From Saprospiraceae bacterium (lineage in GTDB: Bacteria; Bacteroidota; Bacteroidia; Chitinophagales; Saprospiraceae), in the NCBI GenBank assembly GCA_016716185.1, contig JADJWV010000002.1, positions 1,154,501 to 1,218,500 of the forward strand: a stretch of 64,000 nt of DNA. Direction: 5' to 3'. This document shows positions 18,007 to 26,427 of the stretch, in pieces. Position numbers and translations under genes: made by a program. The notes below the pieces were generated by a model, which saw only the letters and a program-made list of their open reading frames with translations, ran no database searches and was not told where the DNA came from. Every line of letters starts with the position of its first letter. Positions within the stretch are counted from its first letter, which is position 1.

Positions 18007-18879
18007 ATGTCCCCAATAAAATCTTATTTATCGCTGGTAAAATTCAGCCATACCATTTTTGCTTTGCCTTTTGCAGCAATCGGATTCATCATAGGAATTC
18101 ATTCCAATCCTGAAATTCCTATTAATTACAATCTATGGATCTGGGTATTGTTATGCATGATCACGGCCAGAAATGCAGCGATGGCATTCAACCGTTGGGC
18201 AGACCGCGACATCGATGCACTCAATCCACGAACTCAATCGCGTGAAATTCCTGCAGGGCTTATTTCTGCCAAAAATGCATTGCTATTCGTTGCATTGAAT
18301 GCATTGGTCTTTATAATAAGTGCATATCAGATCAATCTGGTTTGTTTTATTTTATCTCCTTTGGCTCTGATCATTGTGCTCGGTTATTCCTACACAAAAA
18401 GATATTTCTGGTTATGTCATTTGTTTTTAGGTCTGGGACTGGCGCTGGCACCGCTTGGAGCTTTTTTAGCCGTACGGGGCAGCTTTGAATTGTTGCCTAC
18501 ACTTTATGCCATTGCAGTCGTGGCATGGGTTGCAGGATTCGACATTATTTATGCGTTGCAGGATGTCGAGTTTGATCAATCCCATCAGTTAAAATCCATC
18601 CCTGCCCAATTTGGAATTCAAACTGCATTGTGGATCAGCTCAGGTTTGCACTTTATATGCGCCATCTGCATTTTTTATGCCACCTGGTTGTTGCATAGGG
18701 ATTATGGTTTGAACGACGGCATATACATCGGAAGTACTGCATTTGTTATGTTGCTGATTTCTCAACACATCATCATCGGAAAAGGCGACTTGAGTAAAGT
18801 GAATCTCGCGTTTTTCTCCACCAACGGAATGGCCAGCATCTGCCTCGCAGCGGGAATTATTTTTGATTTTTATTTTTAA
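18007..18879 (+). CDS. UbiA-family prenyltransferase (probable menaquinone pathway)
   Basis: A 290-residue inner membrane prenyltransferase with eight to nine hydrophobic segments. NRWADRDID near residue 62 is the first Asp-rich NxxxDxxxD motif and QDVEFDQ near 185 the second; both bind the Mg-prenyl diphosphate. Members annotated as 4-hydroxybenzoate prenyltransferase in Bacteroidota usually act in menaquinone synthesis (MqnP of the futalosine route), since these bacteria use menaquinone; which substrate is used here is inferred, not shown. It is convergent with rdgB. Confidence 0.85.
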   Translation: MSPIKSYLSLVKFSHTIFALPFAAIGFIIGIHSNPEIPINYNLWIWVLLCMITARNAAMAFNRWADRDIDALNPRTQSREIPAGLISAKNALLFVALNALVFIISAYQINLVCFILSPLALIIVLGYSYTKRYFWLCHLFLGLGLALAPLGAFLAVRGSFELLPTLYAIAVVAWVAGFDIIYALQDVEFDQSHQLKSIPAQFGIQTALWISSGLHFICAICIFYATWLLHRDYGLNDGIYIGSTAFVMLLISQHIIIGKGDLSKVNLAFFSTNGMASICLAAGIIFDFYF

Positions 18880-18892
18880 AAGATTTTGAGAA

Positions 18893-19240
18893 AGGCTGAA
18901 GGCCTAAGGCAGGAGGATAGTCAGGGATCAGTAGTCAGGAATTAGTAGTCAGGAATTAGGAATTTTTCGCAATTATTCATTATTTTTTATTTCGATACTA
19001 ACAATTGTTAGTTATATGCCTTCATTACACTTCCAGCTTCCAGCTTCCAGCTTCCAGCTTCCAGCTTCCAGCTTCCAGCTTCCAGCTTCCAGCTTCCAGC
19101 TTCCAGCTTCCAGCTTCCAGCTTCCAGCTTCCAGCTTCCAGCTTCCAGCTTCCAGCTTCCAGCTTCCAGCTTCCAGCTTCCAGCTTTCAGCTTCCAGCTT
19201 CCAGCTTTCAGCTTCCAGCTTCCAGCTTCCAGCCTTAAGC
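18893..19240. repeat. Period-7 and period-14 arrays between ubiA-like gene and rdgB
   Basis: The gap starts with AGGCTGAAGGC 14 bp after the ubiA-like stop. Then come about three 14 bp units (AGTCAGGAATTAGT-like, 18918-18961), a CTAAC-N4-GTTAG palindrome at 18998, and a nearly pure heptamer array of AGCTTCC from about 19030 to 19231 (about 29 units with few changes). The GCCTTAN heptamers that follow run on into the rdgB coding end. No gene is credible here. Confidence 0.92.
18997..19012. repeat. CTAAC-N4-GTTAG palindrome
   Basis: ACTAACAATTGTTAGT is a perfect 16 bp palindrome. It is intergenic, one of five exact CTAAC-N4-GTTAG sites in the window. Confidence 0.8.
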
Positions 19241-19241
19241 C

Positions 19242-19859
19242 TTAGGCCTTACGCCTTTGGCCTTCAGCCTTAAGCCTTACGCCTTCAGCCTCCAAATGCT
19301 CCATCAATTTCCCAATAGCCATTGCACGATGGCTGATATTATTTTTGATTTCCGGACCCAACTCTGCAAATGTTTGTCGATAGCCCTGTGGTATAAAAAC
19401 AGGATCGTAACCAAAACCATGATTTCCAAGGGGATTCTCAGATATGACTCCATTGATCACCCCTACAAAAATATATGCTTTACCTGCCTGATCCATATAC
19501 GCGATGATGGTGCGGAATCTTGCCTGTCGGTCGGTTATTCCTTCAAGAGCAGACAATAATTTTTGAATATTCTTCAGATCATTTTTAGATTCACCTGCAT
19601 ATCTCGCCGAAAGCACACCAGGTGCCTGATTTAATGCCCGCACTTCCAGTCCGCTGTCATCCGCAATACACGCTTTTCCGAATTTTTGAAATACAAATCT
19701 GGCTTTGATCAAAGCATTCTCTTCAAATGTCTGGCCCGATTCTTCAATTTCGGTTGCATAATCCAGATCATTTAAGTCGAGTAATTGATAGGCTTGCGGG
19801 AGTACAGCTTGTATTTCTATTTTTTTATGGGGATTGCGGCTGGCGACCAGAAGTTGCAT
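19242..19859 (-). CDS. rdgB: XTP/dITP pyrophosphatase RdgB (HAM1)
   Basis: A 205-residue non-canonical purine NTP pyrophosphatase that removes dITP/XTP from the nucleotide pool. The opening (ASRNPHKKIEIQAVL) is the family's substrate loop; ADDSGLEV near residue 67 holds the catalytic Asp, RYAG near 88 and GFGYDPVF near 152 are further hallmarks, and FAEL...ISHRAMAIGKL closes the domain. The last 14-16 residues (AEGVRLK-AEGQRRK-A) are a 7-residue repeat encoded by the neighbouring heptamer array, so the array has supplied a new C-terminus and stop codon. Confidence 0.92.
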   Translation of the reverse strand: MQLLVASRNPHKKIEIQAVLPQAYQLLDLNDLDYATEIEESGQTFEENALIKARFVFQKFGKACIADDSGLEVRALNQAPGVLSARYAGESKNDLKNIQKLLSALEGITDRQARFRTIIAYMDQAGKAYIFVGVINGVISENPLGNHGFGYDPVFIPQGYRQTFAELGPEIKNNISHRAMAIGKLMEHLEAEGVRLKAEGQRRKA

Positions 19860-19914
19860 CTGATTTGTGTTTAATAAAATTAGATCTTATTAAAATAAAG
19901 TCAATGATTGAAAT

Positions 19915-20346
19915 TTATAAAAGGAACATTTCTTTCAAGCATTTCCATAAGAGTTTTTTATCCAGGTCGGATTGATAATCCGAAAGATTTTTTGCAAATA
20001 AGAATTGTGCAGAGATGCTTTTTATTAATTCGTGCAGTTGATGTTTTCCCTGATACCTCAATTGATTGGAAGGAATTCCGAAAAATACCATTTGGATGGG
20101 ATGGCTTGTATGACTGTTTGGAATTTGGACAAATTGATCTGCACGCAAACTTACAATACTCGCATTATGATCAGCAGTGAGGTGGACGGCTTCCAGTATC
20201 TTATCTAAAAATTTCATTGACGTCTCATTTCTGAACTCAGTGTCGTTTACAATAAAATAGGCGGAAACATCTTTTTTGTATAATTCCAGCATGCACTTTT
20301 GATCTGCAATTTCATAGGTAAAGGGAATATTTTCCAGATGATTCAC
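19915..20346 (-). CDS. Conserved-looking small protein, possibly HolD-like
   Basis: A 143-residue soluble protein that I do not firmly recognise. It has mixed alpha/beta character: a helix with LDKILEAVHL near residues 47-56, then SIVSLRADQF, a beta strand IQMVFFGIP near 84-92, and an ending KLLWKCLKEMF. The order (helix, hydrophobic strand, central strand, then a terminal [KR]-x-L-W-x2-[IL] helix) resembles the psi subunit (HolD) of DNA polymerase III by eye only. It starts about 90 bp from the divergent ilvE and sits 55 bp upstream of rdgB on the same strand, so the two may be co-transcribed. Confidence 0.6.
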   Translation of the reverse strand: MNHLENIPFTYEIADQKCMLELYKKDVSAYFIVNDTEFRNETSMKFLDKILEAVHLTADHNASIVSLRADQFVQIPNSHTSHPIQMVFFGIPSNQLRYQGKHQLHELIKSISAQFLFAKNLSDYQSDLDKKLLWKCLKEMFLL

Positions 20347-20414
20347 AACAATAGTGATTTGTGAAGGTTAAATTAAATAGGAGCCTAAAATTAGGCATAA
20401 AGAGGACATTTTAT

Positions 20415-20422
20415 TAACTTTG
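20415..20422 (+). promoter_or_regulatory. -7 box of the ilvE promoter
   Basis: TAACTTTG matches TAnnTTTG and ends 15 nt before the ATG at 20438. It overlaps an in-frame TTG at 20420, so that upstream codon is unlikely to be the start. Confidence 0.55.
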
Positions 20423-20437
20423 TACAAAACGGTAACT

Positions 20438-21517
20438 ATGGACTACAAAATCAGCATCGAACGGACAAAGAATTCCAGAATTTCAACAGTAGACTTCGAC
20501 AATATACCATTTGGTAAAGTGTTTGCCGATCATATGTTTATAGCTGATTTTGACGGACAGCAATGGAAAAATTTTGCGATTAAGCCTTTGGAAAAAATTC
20601 CATTACATCCTGCAACCATGGCCTGGCATTACGGACAGGCGATATTTGAGGGAATGAAAGCATCGATTTCAGCCGACGGTACCCCTTTGTTATTCCGTCC
20701 CGAGGACCATGCCGATCGTCTCAATCTTTCTGCAGCGAGGATGTGTATGCCCGAATTTCCTGCAGATTTATTTGTCGATGCGCTAAGTAAACTGGTGTGG
20801 ATTGATCGAAATTGGATCCCAAGAAATGAAGAAAGTGCTTTATATATAAGACCTGTGATGATGGCCACCGACGAATTTGTAGGGGTGAGGTCTTCAGATA
20901 CCTTTAAACTGATGATCATGAACCTGCCATCAGGTCCTTATTATGCCAAACCGGTTTCGCTACTGGTTGAAGAAAAATATGTAAGAGCGGTCGATGGCGG
21001 AGTAGGAGAGGCCAAAGCAGCTGGTAATTACGGGGCTTCCCTGTACCCAACCAAACTGGCTAAAGAAAAGGGTTACGATCAGGTGATCTGGATGGATGCC
21101 CACGAGTTCAAGTATGTACAGGAAGTAGGTACGATGAATATTTTCTTTGTGCTGAAAGATAGAATTCTGACACCCAATCTCAGTGGTACCATTTTGAAAG
21201 GCATTACCCGGGAATCCATCATTACTTTATTACAGGAAAAGGGATATGTCGTGGAAGAAAGACCGGTAACCATGGAAGAAATTGCCAAAGCTTTTGATGA
21301 AGGCAATTTACTAGAAGCATTTGGAGCAGGAACTGCCGCAGTTGTGGCTCATGTCGATAGAATTGGTTACAAGGGCAGAGATCTTAAATTAGATCCGGCC
21401 AATTGGAGTTTATCAAAAACCATCAAATCTGAAATCAATGGCATCCGTTCCGGAAGAATCACCGACACGCATGGATGGATCCACCCGGTGATGCTGGAAG
21501 AAGCGGTGTTGGTTTAA
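20438..21517 (+). CDS. ilvE: Branched-chain amino acid aminotransferase
   Basis: A PLP fold-type IV transaminase of 359 residues that makes leucine, isoleucine and valine from their 2-oxo acids with glutamate. Evidence: the MAWHYGQAIFEGMKA block near residue 66, the PLP lysine in EAKAAGNYGASL near residue 194, QEVGTMNIFFV near 230 and LSGTILKGITR near 250. The length suits the longer BCAT group common in Bacteroidota. ATG 20438 is chosen over TTG 20420 because of the overlapping -7 box. No other branched-chain biosynthesis gene is adjacent. Confidence 0.92.
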   Translation: MDYKISIERTKNSRISTVDFDNIPFGKVFADHMFIADFDGQQWKNFAIKPLEKIPLHPATMAWHYGQAIFEGMKASISADGTPLLFRPEDHADRLNLSAARMCMPEFPADLFVDALSKLVWIDRNWIPRNEESALYIRPVMMATDEFVGVRSSDTFKLMIMNLPSGPYYAKPVSLLVEEKYVRAVDGGVGEAKAAGNYGASLYPTKLAKEKGYDQVIWMDAHEFKYVQEVGTMNIFFVLKDRILTPNLSGTILKGITRESIITLLQEKGYVVEERPVTMEEIAKAFDEGNLLEAFGAGTAAVVAHVDRIGYKGRDLKLDPANWSLSKTIKSEINGIRSGRITDTHGWIHPVMLEEAVLV

Positions 21518-21617
21518 GGAGTTTAGGCTGAAGGCTTAACTTAAGGCTTAAGGTCAAAGGCTAAAGGCTTAAGGCCAAAGGCAAGAGAAAAGATCATACA
21601 TCATAATCATTTTAATT

Positions 21618-21635
21618 AACTAACGATGGTTAGTT
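21618..21635. repeat. CTAAC-N4-GTTAG palindrome
   Basis: AACTAACGATGGTTAGTT: 7 bp inverted arms AACTAAC/GTTAGTT around GATG. Intergenic. Confidence 0.75.
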
Positions 21636-21744
21636 GAATTTTTTAATTTCCTATGGTGTGTAAAGATATCAGGCTTAAGGCTAAGGCTTAAGGCCAAAGG
21701 CTATAGGCTTAAGGCCAAAGGTCTAAATGCCTAAATGCCTAAAT

Positions 21745-21804
21745 GCCGATAAAATTGGATAATATTATTTTAGTAAAGAAATAATTCTCTATATTTTATC
21801 GGGA
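21745..21804. repeat. Palindrome-ended element, copy 2
   Basis: CCGATAAAAT at the left and ATTTTATCGG at the right around an interior very similar to copy 1 (AATATTATTTTAGTAAAG). 60 bp long. Confidence 0.8.
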
Positions 21805-22161
21805 CTAAAAGTCTAAACGCCTAAACGCCTAAACGCCTAAATGCCTAAAAGTCTAAAAGTCTAAAAGTCTAAAAGTCTAAACGGCTAAAGGCCAAAGGCT
21901 TAAGGCCAAAGGTCTAAATGCCTAAAAGTCTAAATGCCTAAATGCCTAAAAGTCTAACAGCCTAAAAGTCTAAACGCCTAAACGCCTAAATGCCTAAACG
22001 CCTAAAAGTCTAAAAGTCTAAAAGTCTAAACGGCTAAAGGCCAAAGGCTGAAGGCCAAAGGTCTAAATGCCTAAAAGCCTAAACGCCTAACAGCCTAACA
22101 GCCTAAAAGTCTAAATGCTAAAAGCCTAAACGCCTAAAAGCCTAAAAGCCTAAACGTCTTC

Positions 22162-22914
22162 CTACATCCTCACCAGCACCTTTCTCAAAATCTGGTTTCC
22201 ATCATTAGAGATCAACACATAGCTTCCTGGCAACCATTTGCGCGTAGATAATTTTGTAAAGGCATAACCATTATCCAGATTCGCATATCCCGATTCGATC
22301 GACTTGCCAAAAAGATCGGTTATTTGATAAAATATACGGGTGCCCGGTTTTCCCTGAAACGAAAGACTTGTCAAATCTGTGAAGGGATTGGGTTGAATAT
22401 CGACAGAATATTCACTTGCCAGTTCTTCTTCATCGACATCAACCGGCGACTGAACTTTTTCTGCGGAGAAGAAAACTTCCGAAAGACCTGCACAATTTCC
22501 ACCAAAGTTTGAAATGGCGGTGATCAATACAAATCTTGCCTTTGGAATGGTAAGATCTGTCCAGGGCATCCCTTCGTAGCGGTTGTTGCCGCTGGCCTGG
22601 TCGAGTACAAATTGTCCGGCATGATTCCAAAGCAGGCTGTCTTCTGAATAGTCTATCGCAATTTCCTGCATGCCCCAACTCAATCGGTCCGGATCATTCA
22701 GGTTCCAGATTTTCATCCGGTCGATTCTGTATAATTTATTCAAGTCAAACAGGATCCAGTGACTTTCTGGATGTGCAGGGTTGGGATTCGCTTTCGCGTA
22801 GCAACTGACCCAGGAATCAAACCAATTGGTGCTGTGGCGATCCGGAAAACATTGTGCATCGAGTTGCGATGCAGCGAATATCAATAGAGCAATGGTGTAT
22901 AATTTCATTTTCAT
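22162..22914 (-). CDS. Secreted discoidin-like protein with T9SS sorting tail
   Basis: A 250-residue exported protein. The start at 22914 opens with a signal peptide (residues 1-19, ending LDAQ); the frame continues upstream, but that part overlaps the neighbouring gene. Residues 20-150 have the look of an F5/8 type C (discoidin) carbohydrate-binding domain: HWILFDLNKLYRIDRMKIWNL, W-N-H-A strand and a closing ARFVLI...G-L-S-E-V. Residues about 175-250 are a type A T9SS C-terminal domain (DIQPNPF, then LPGSYVLI and a final KVLVRM). It is the third gene of an operon after DUF1800 and DUF1501 genes, only 4 bp from the latter, so it is probably a surface partner of those proteins. Confidence 0.8.
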   Translation of the reverse strand: MKMKLYTIALLIFAASQLDAQCFPDRHSTNWFDSWVSCYAKANPNPAHPESHWILFDLNKLYRIDRMKIWNLNDPDRLSWGMQEIAIDYSEDSLLWNHAGQFVLDQASGNNRYEGMPWTDLTIPKARFVLITAISNFGGNCAGLSEVFFSAEKVQSPVDVDEEELASEYSVDIQPNPFTDLTSLSFQGKPGTRIFYQITDLFGKSIESGYANLDNGYAFTKLSTRKWLPGSYVLISNDGNQILRKVLVRM

Positions 22915-22918
22915 AAAA

Positions 22919-24322
22919 TTAGTTTTTAAGAAATCCAATCGGGTTTTTTCCGGAAAGCGGATCGTAGAAATTTCCCACATTCGGCAACATGAAACTGAGA
23001 TCGCTGGGTGCGACACCCATCCATAAAGCCATTTCAGCAAAATATTGGTCGACGGATGTGGTAGGAATGATGACACCATCGTACACATTCAATGGAGCAT
23101 TCGAAGCCAGCAAAGGATATTGTCCGTGCATCTTTTTGCCAATGACCGAGCCACCCATCACCATCACGTTGCCTCCCCAGGCGTGATCGGTTCCGTTTCC
23201 GTTGGAAGTAAGTGACCTTCCAAATTCGGACATGGTAAACGTAGTCACCTGATTGCTCAATTGCAATTCTTCCAAAGCCTGATTGAATTCAGATAAAGCA
23301 GCATCCACAATCCCAAGCATTTCCCTTTGATTCTGGATAACTTCGTCGTGGTGGTCCCACCCCGGGAAATCGACAAAAAAGATCTGGCGCTTGAATCCCA
23401 GTTCTTCGTGAACTGCGATCGTACGGGCAATCATCTGAAACGACTGACTGATGTAGTTGTCGGTAAATTGCGTTTGCAAAACCGGACTTTTATCTATCGC
23501 GCTGGAATAAAGACGGTGTCCGTCTCTGGAACTGCGGATGACATCCATGTAAGTTTTCTGGAAGGGATCTTTATAGGCATGGTCGATGATTGAATCCAGG
23601 GCATTTCCACGAATGATGTTGAAATAATCATACATGTTCATGGAACCGTATCCTTCAATACCAACGCTTCCCTGCCTCGGGTCGATCGAAAATTCAATGG
23701 TTTCATTTCCAGTCTGAAAAAGGTTGGTTCCGGCCAGTGAAATGTTCATGGAGATCTTATTCGACGGATTCAGATCGCGGATCAGATCCGCCATACGTCC
23801 TCCCCATCCCACTGTGGCGCGCTTGTCGGCAAGCGAAGATTGCCATTGCTGCGACTGGTCGGAGTGCGACAAGAGGCCCAAGGGTAATTTTACCGTTCCA
23901 TTGTAGAATGCACTTTGCGTAGTGGGTTCCAGCAAAGTACCCACATTACTAACGAATGTTAGTTTTCCGTCGTTATGCAATCGCTGGCATTCGGTCATGA
24001 CAGGATTTAATCCGAAAGTTCTCCCCGGAGTATTGCCGACCTGGATCGGCAACAATTCATTTTTGGGGATAGCGAGGTTCGCACGGGTTTTCTGATAGTC
24101 TCCATATTCTTTCGTGCTCATCGGGACCAGCATATTAAATGCATCATTGCCTCCGGAAAGCATCAGACATACTAAAGCTTTGTATTCCGGATCGAGCGCA
24201 CTGTTGGAAGCAGCCAATGCATTGATCCCTTTTAAATGCAACAGTGCATTAACGATGCTGGTAGATCCCAGTGCTGCGCAACTGGCCTGTCCGATAAAAT
24301 TTCTTCTTGTAAATTTTTTCAT
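22919..24322 (-). CDS. DUF1501 family protein with Tat signal
   Basis: A 467-residue member of DUF1501, a sulfatase/alkaline-phosphatase-like superfamily family of unknown function. The N-terminus KKFTRRNFIGQASCAALG is a twin-arginine signal, implying export after cytoplasmic folding. The GGNDAFNMLVPM block near residue 57, PGWDHHDE near 325, SEFGRSL near 370 and GTDHAWGGNVMVMGG near 382 are the family's metal-site-like motifs. It follows the DUF1800 gene by 9 bp; the two families are known to travel together. One CTAAC-N4-GTTAG site lies inside the gene at 23949. Confidence 0.9.
   Translation of the reverse strand: MKKFTRRNFIGQASCAALGSTSIVNALLHLKGINALAASNSALDPEYKALVCLMLSGGNDAFNMLVPMSTKEYGDYQKTRANLAIPKNELLPIQVGNTPGRTFGLNPVMTECQRLHNDGKLTFVSNVGTLLEPTTQSAFYNGTVKLPLGLLSHSDQSQQWQSSLADKRATVGWGGRMADLIRDLNPSNKISMNISLAGTNLFQTGNETIEFSIDPRQGSVGIEGYGSMNMYDYFNIIRGNALDSIIDHAYKDPFQKTYMDVIRSSRDGHRLYSSAIDKSPVLQTQFTDNYISQSFQMIARTIAVHEELGFKRQIFFVDFPGWDHHDEVIQNQREMLGIVDAALSEFNQALEELQLSNQVTTFTMSEFGRSLTSNGNGTDHAWGGNVMVMGGSVIGKKMHGQYPLLASNAPLNVYDGVIIPTTSVDQYFAEMALWMGVAPSDLSFMLPNVGNFYDPLSGKNPIGFLKN
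23949..23962. repeat. CTAAC-N4-GTTAG palindrome inside DUF1501 gene
   Basis: CTAACGAATGTTAG, with flanking A/T completing a 16 bp palindromic outline; the codons read Leu-Thr-Phe-Val-Ser in the gene's frame. Confidence 0.7.
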
Positions 24323-24331
24323 AAAGGGATC

Positions 24332-26128
24332 TTATTTAAAAATGGCATAATCGGGTGAAATCATGATAAGATACAGGGCCATGCGGACGCGTTCTTCTCT
24401 GTAGTTGCCGAATTTAAAAGGCTCTAATGCTGTTTTAATGATCTGGCGTGTGCGGTCGCTCAACTGTCCATGCGTGAGCAGGATATCCAGTCGATTTAAT
24501 AAAACTTCCGGGTCCTGTGCAAGGTCTTCGAGTTCTCTCGTATTGATAGTGGCATACGGGTCATCCGTTTCCCAACTGTTCATGACATAATCGTGGATAG
24601 CCCAGTTGTTGACCTGATTGATATATCCTATACTGGTACGGGAATTGTGGATCTGAAATTCAGGTCCTGCCAGTTTCAACTGATCCAAATCTCCTTTGGG
24701 CGAATAAAAAGGAGAGAAAAAATTAAATACGGTTGGCGAAGCGAGTGGGATATGTCCCGTTCCCTGCCAGTAGTAATAAGCGGTATTCCAGAAACGACCG
24801 TAATACTGCTCGATATCCAGCGCTTTGGTGAAATGTGTGTACCTCAATAAAGGTTCTCTTAATTGTCCATTCGTCAAAGACATCATTTCATCGCAATCGC
24901 GGGCTTCAGGATCCAGCAAGATGGCTTTAATGACCGCTGCTAAATTGCCGCGTACGCCTTGCCCGTCGTCATTAAATACTTGTGTGACTCTGGCAACGTA
25001 GTCCGGTGAGGGATTCGATTTGATCAAACGCTGAATGAGTTGCTTCCCTAAGAAAGGTCCGACGTTGGGATGATTAAACAAAATGTCTATGGCAGATCTG
25101 ATGTCCTGCATCCCATCTTGTCCGGCAGGGACAACAGCACCATCAAGAAGAATTTTTTCTCCGGGTTCGTGCATTCTCGGATACATACGCATGGGTACCG
25201 TCATGTCTGCAAGGTAGATGCCCATCCCGAAGATGGCTGTATCCAGATACATGTTGGGTACAACTTTCGCAATTCCTAAACCTGTAAAAACTTTAGCGAG
25301 TTCCTGAATCTCTTTTTGTGAATACGTTGGGATGGTCTGGCCGGCAGAATCTAAAACCGGGCTGCCATCCGGATTTAATTTTAGAAGTCCGATGCTGAAA
25401 AGCTGCATGATCTCTCTTGCATAATTCTCATCGGGCCGTACTCCTTGTGCTGTATCCGTTTTAGGATTGTTCAAATGACTGAGAAAAAACCCCATGGTCG
25501 GGTGCAAACTAACATCTGTTAGCAACTCCCGGTAATTTCCAAAAGCGTGTTTTTTGAGGATGTCGTAATACGAGGCCAATCCTTCGCCAAAACCCTGCAA
25601 ATCGGATTCGATCGAAATCACAAAAATCTCGCTGAGAGCCAGTGCCACGCGTTGCCGCAGCCGGTCTTTTTGCAGCATGTGCTGATTCCACCAGGCGTAT
25701 TGAAACTGCAACCAATTGGCATAGGACGGCGCATCCGCAGAGTCTCCACCGGTGAGGTAGTGCCAGTCGATCACTTCTTTCATGATGTCCCGGGTGTCAT
25801 CGAGTAAACTCCGGTATTTAATTTTTTGCTGTTGGTCGATCCATTGACCGAAATCCACAAAAGCCAATTGCCGGATCTCTTCCTCTGAGGCGCCCAGTGT
25901 AGCCTGGTACAAAAACCGGCTGGCCTCGTAATACGGGCCCACCAGACCATCGCCGTTAAACGCAGAAACAGCTTTGCAGCTGTCTTTGCGATTGAAAGGT
26001 TGCCAGTTTTCGCTGGTATAAATTTTTACGGAATTATTGGAAGTGCCGCCCAGTATGATGTTTTGGGAATTTACGGGACACCAGCTTGCCATGAAAAGCA
26101 ATGCTAATAAAATCTTGCAGGTTTGCAT
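24332..26128 (-). CDS. DUF1800 family secreted protein
   Basis: A 598-residue protein with a Sec signal peptide (about residues 1-21, ending VNSQ) and the DUF1800 domain from about 65 to the C-terminus. Family marks are AARFLYQATLG-like SRFLYQATLGAS near 66, WWNQHML near 150, ENYAREIMQLFSIGL near 236, and ASPTVFNFFSPFY near 485. The function of DUF1800 is not established; constant pairing with DUF1501 suggests a joint extracytoplasmic role. It is the first gene of a three-gene operon. Two TCAGGGT-AA-ACCCTGA palindromes lie 83-131 bp upstream of its start. Confidence 0.88.
   Translation of the reverse strand: MQTCKILLALLFMASWCPVNSQNIILGGTSNNSVKIYTSENWQPFNRKDSCKAVSAFNGDGLVGPYYEASRFLYQATLGASEEEIRQLAFVDFGQWIDQQQKIKYRSLLDDTRDIMKEVIDWHYLTGGDSADAPSYANWLQFQYAWWNQHMLQKDRLRQRVALALSEIFVISIESDLQGFGEGLASYYDILKKHAFGNYRELLTDVSLHPTMGFFLSHLNNPKTDTAQGVRPDENYAREIMQLFSIGLLKLNPDGSPVLDSAGQTIPTYSQKEIQELAKVFTGLGIAKVVPNMYLDTAIFGMGIYLADMTVPMRMYPRMHEPGEKILLDGAVVPAGQDGMQDIRSAIDILFNHPNVGPFLGKQLIQRLIKSNPSPDYVARVTQVFNDDGQGVRGNLAAVIKAILLDPEARDCDEMMSLTNGQLREPLLRYTHFTKALDIEQYYGRFWNTAYYYWQGTGHIPLASPTVFNFFSPFYSPKGDLDQLKLAGPEFQIHNSRTSIGYINQVNNWAIHDYVMNSWETDDPYATINTRELEDLAQDPEVLLNRLDILLTHGQLSDRTRQIIKTALEPFKFGNYREERVRMALYLIMISPDYAIFK
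25509..25522. repeat. CTAAC-N4-GTTAG palindrome inside DUF1800 gene
   Basis: CTAACATCTGTTAG inside the coding sequence (Leu-Thr-Asp-Val-Ser region). Confidence 0.7.
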
Positions 26129-26210
26129 TTCCCTTGAGTTTTGAAAATAATTCTAAAAGTAACCGGAATCTCTGGTGTGGCCAAGCGAAGTCCTCTTTTT
26201 ATACTAAAAA

Positions 26211-26226
26211 TCAGGGTAAACCCTGA
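26211..26226. promoter_or_regulatory. TCAGGGT palindrome upstream of DUF1800 operon (site 1)
   Basis: TCAGGGTAAACCCTGA: arms TCAGGGT/ACCCTGA with a 2 nt centre, 83 bp upstream of the start codon. A second copy follows at 26244. The same word occurs upstream of the T9SS genes at 30614-32404 and 56188-57975. An operator is one reading; a mobile palindrome is another. Confidence 0.55.
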
Positions 26227-26243
26227 GTTAAATAGAAGTCTTG

Positions 26244-26259
26244 TCAGGGTAAACCCTGA
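26244..26259. promoter_or_regulatory. TCAGGGT palindrome upstream of DUF1800 operon (site 2)
   Basis: Second exact copy of TCAGGGTAAACCCTGA, 33 bp centre to centre from site 1, i.e. close to three helical turns, which would place two bound proteins on the same DNA face. Confidence 0.55.
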
Positions 26260-26427
26260 GGAGGGTAAAAATGAATTAAAAGTGGCCTTTTTCATTTAAG
26301 TTTTTTGATGGATCCGTGCTGGAAATTTGTAAGCAAAATACTGAGTGTTCCTCCTTTTCTTTGAGTCTTCGTAGCAAAAATCAGGCAAGGAAAACACTTG
26401 ATTAATAAATAAATTTTTCTAAAAAAA

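Larger units (their letters stand above)
21524..22158. repeat. Degenerate 7/8-mer array between ilvE and a T9SS gene
   Basis: About 640 bp of low-complexity DNA between convergent stops. It begins with TTAGGCTGAAGGC just after ilvE, passes through 7-8 bp units such as TTAAGGC and CCAAAGGC, then a long octamer block of TAAAAGTC, TAAACGCC, TAAATGCC, TAAAAGCC and TAAAGGCC, ending at the last codon of the next gene. A CTAAC-N4-GTTAG palindrome (21620) and a palindrome-ended element (21745-21804) are nested in it. No gene seen. Confidence 0.92.

Noticed and set aside
19005..19273. Open frames encoding S-S-F-Q-L-P-A repeats
   Set aside because: Pure translation of the AGCTTCC heptamer array, open in more than one frame; not a protein-coding signal.
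20420..20437. TTG start for ilvE
   Set aside because: Part of a TAACTTTG -7 box; ATG 20438 is the natural start.
22915..23088. N-terminal extension of the discoidin/T9SS protein
   Set aside because: It would overlap the DUF1501 coding end by 170 bp and bury the signal peptide; start placed at 22914.
26104..26295. 63-codon minus-strand frame upstream of the DUF1800 gene
   Set aside because: Built largely from the two TCAGGGT palindromes and overlapping the DUF1800 start; no coding character.
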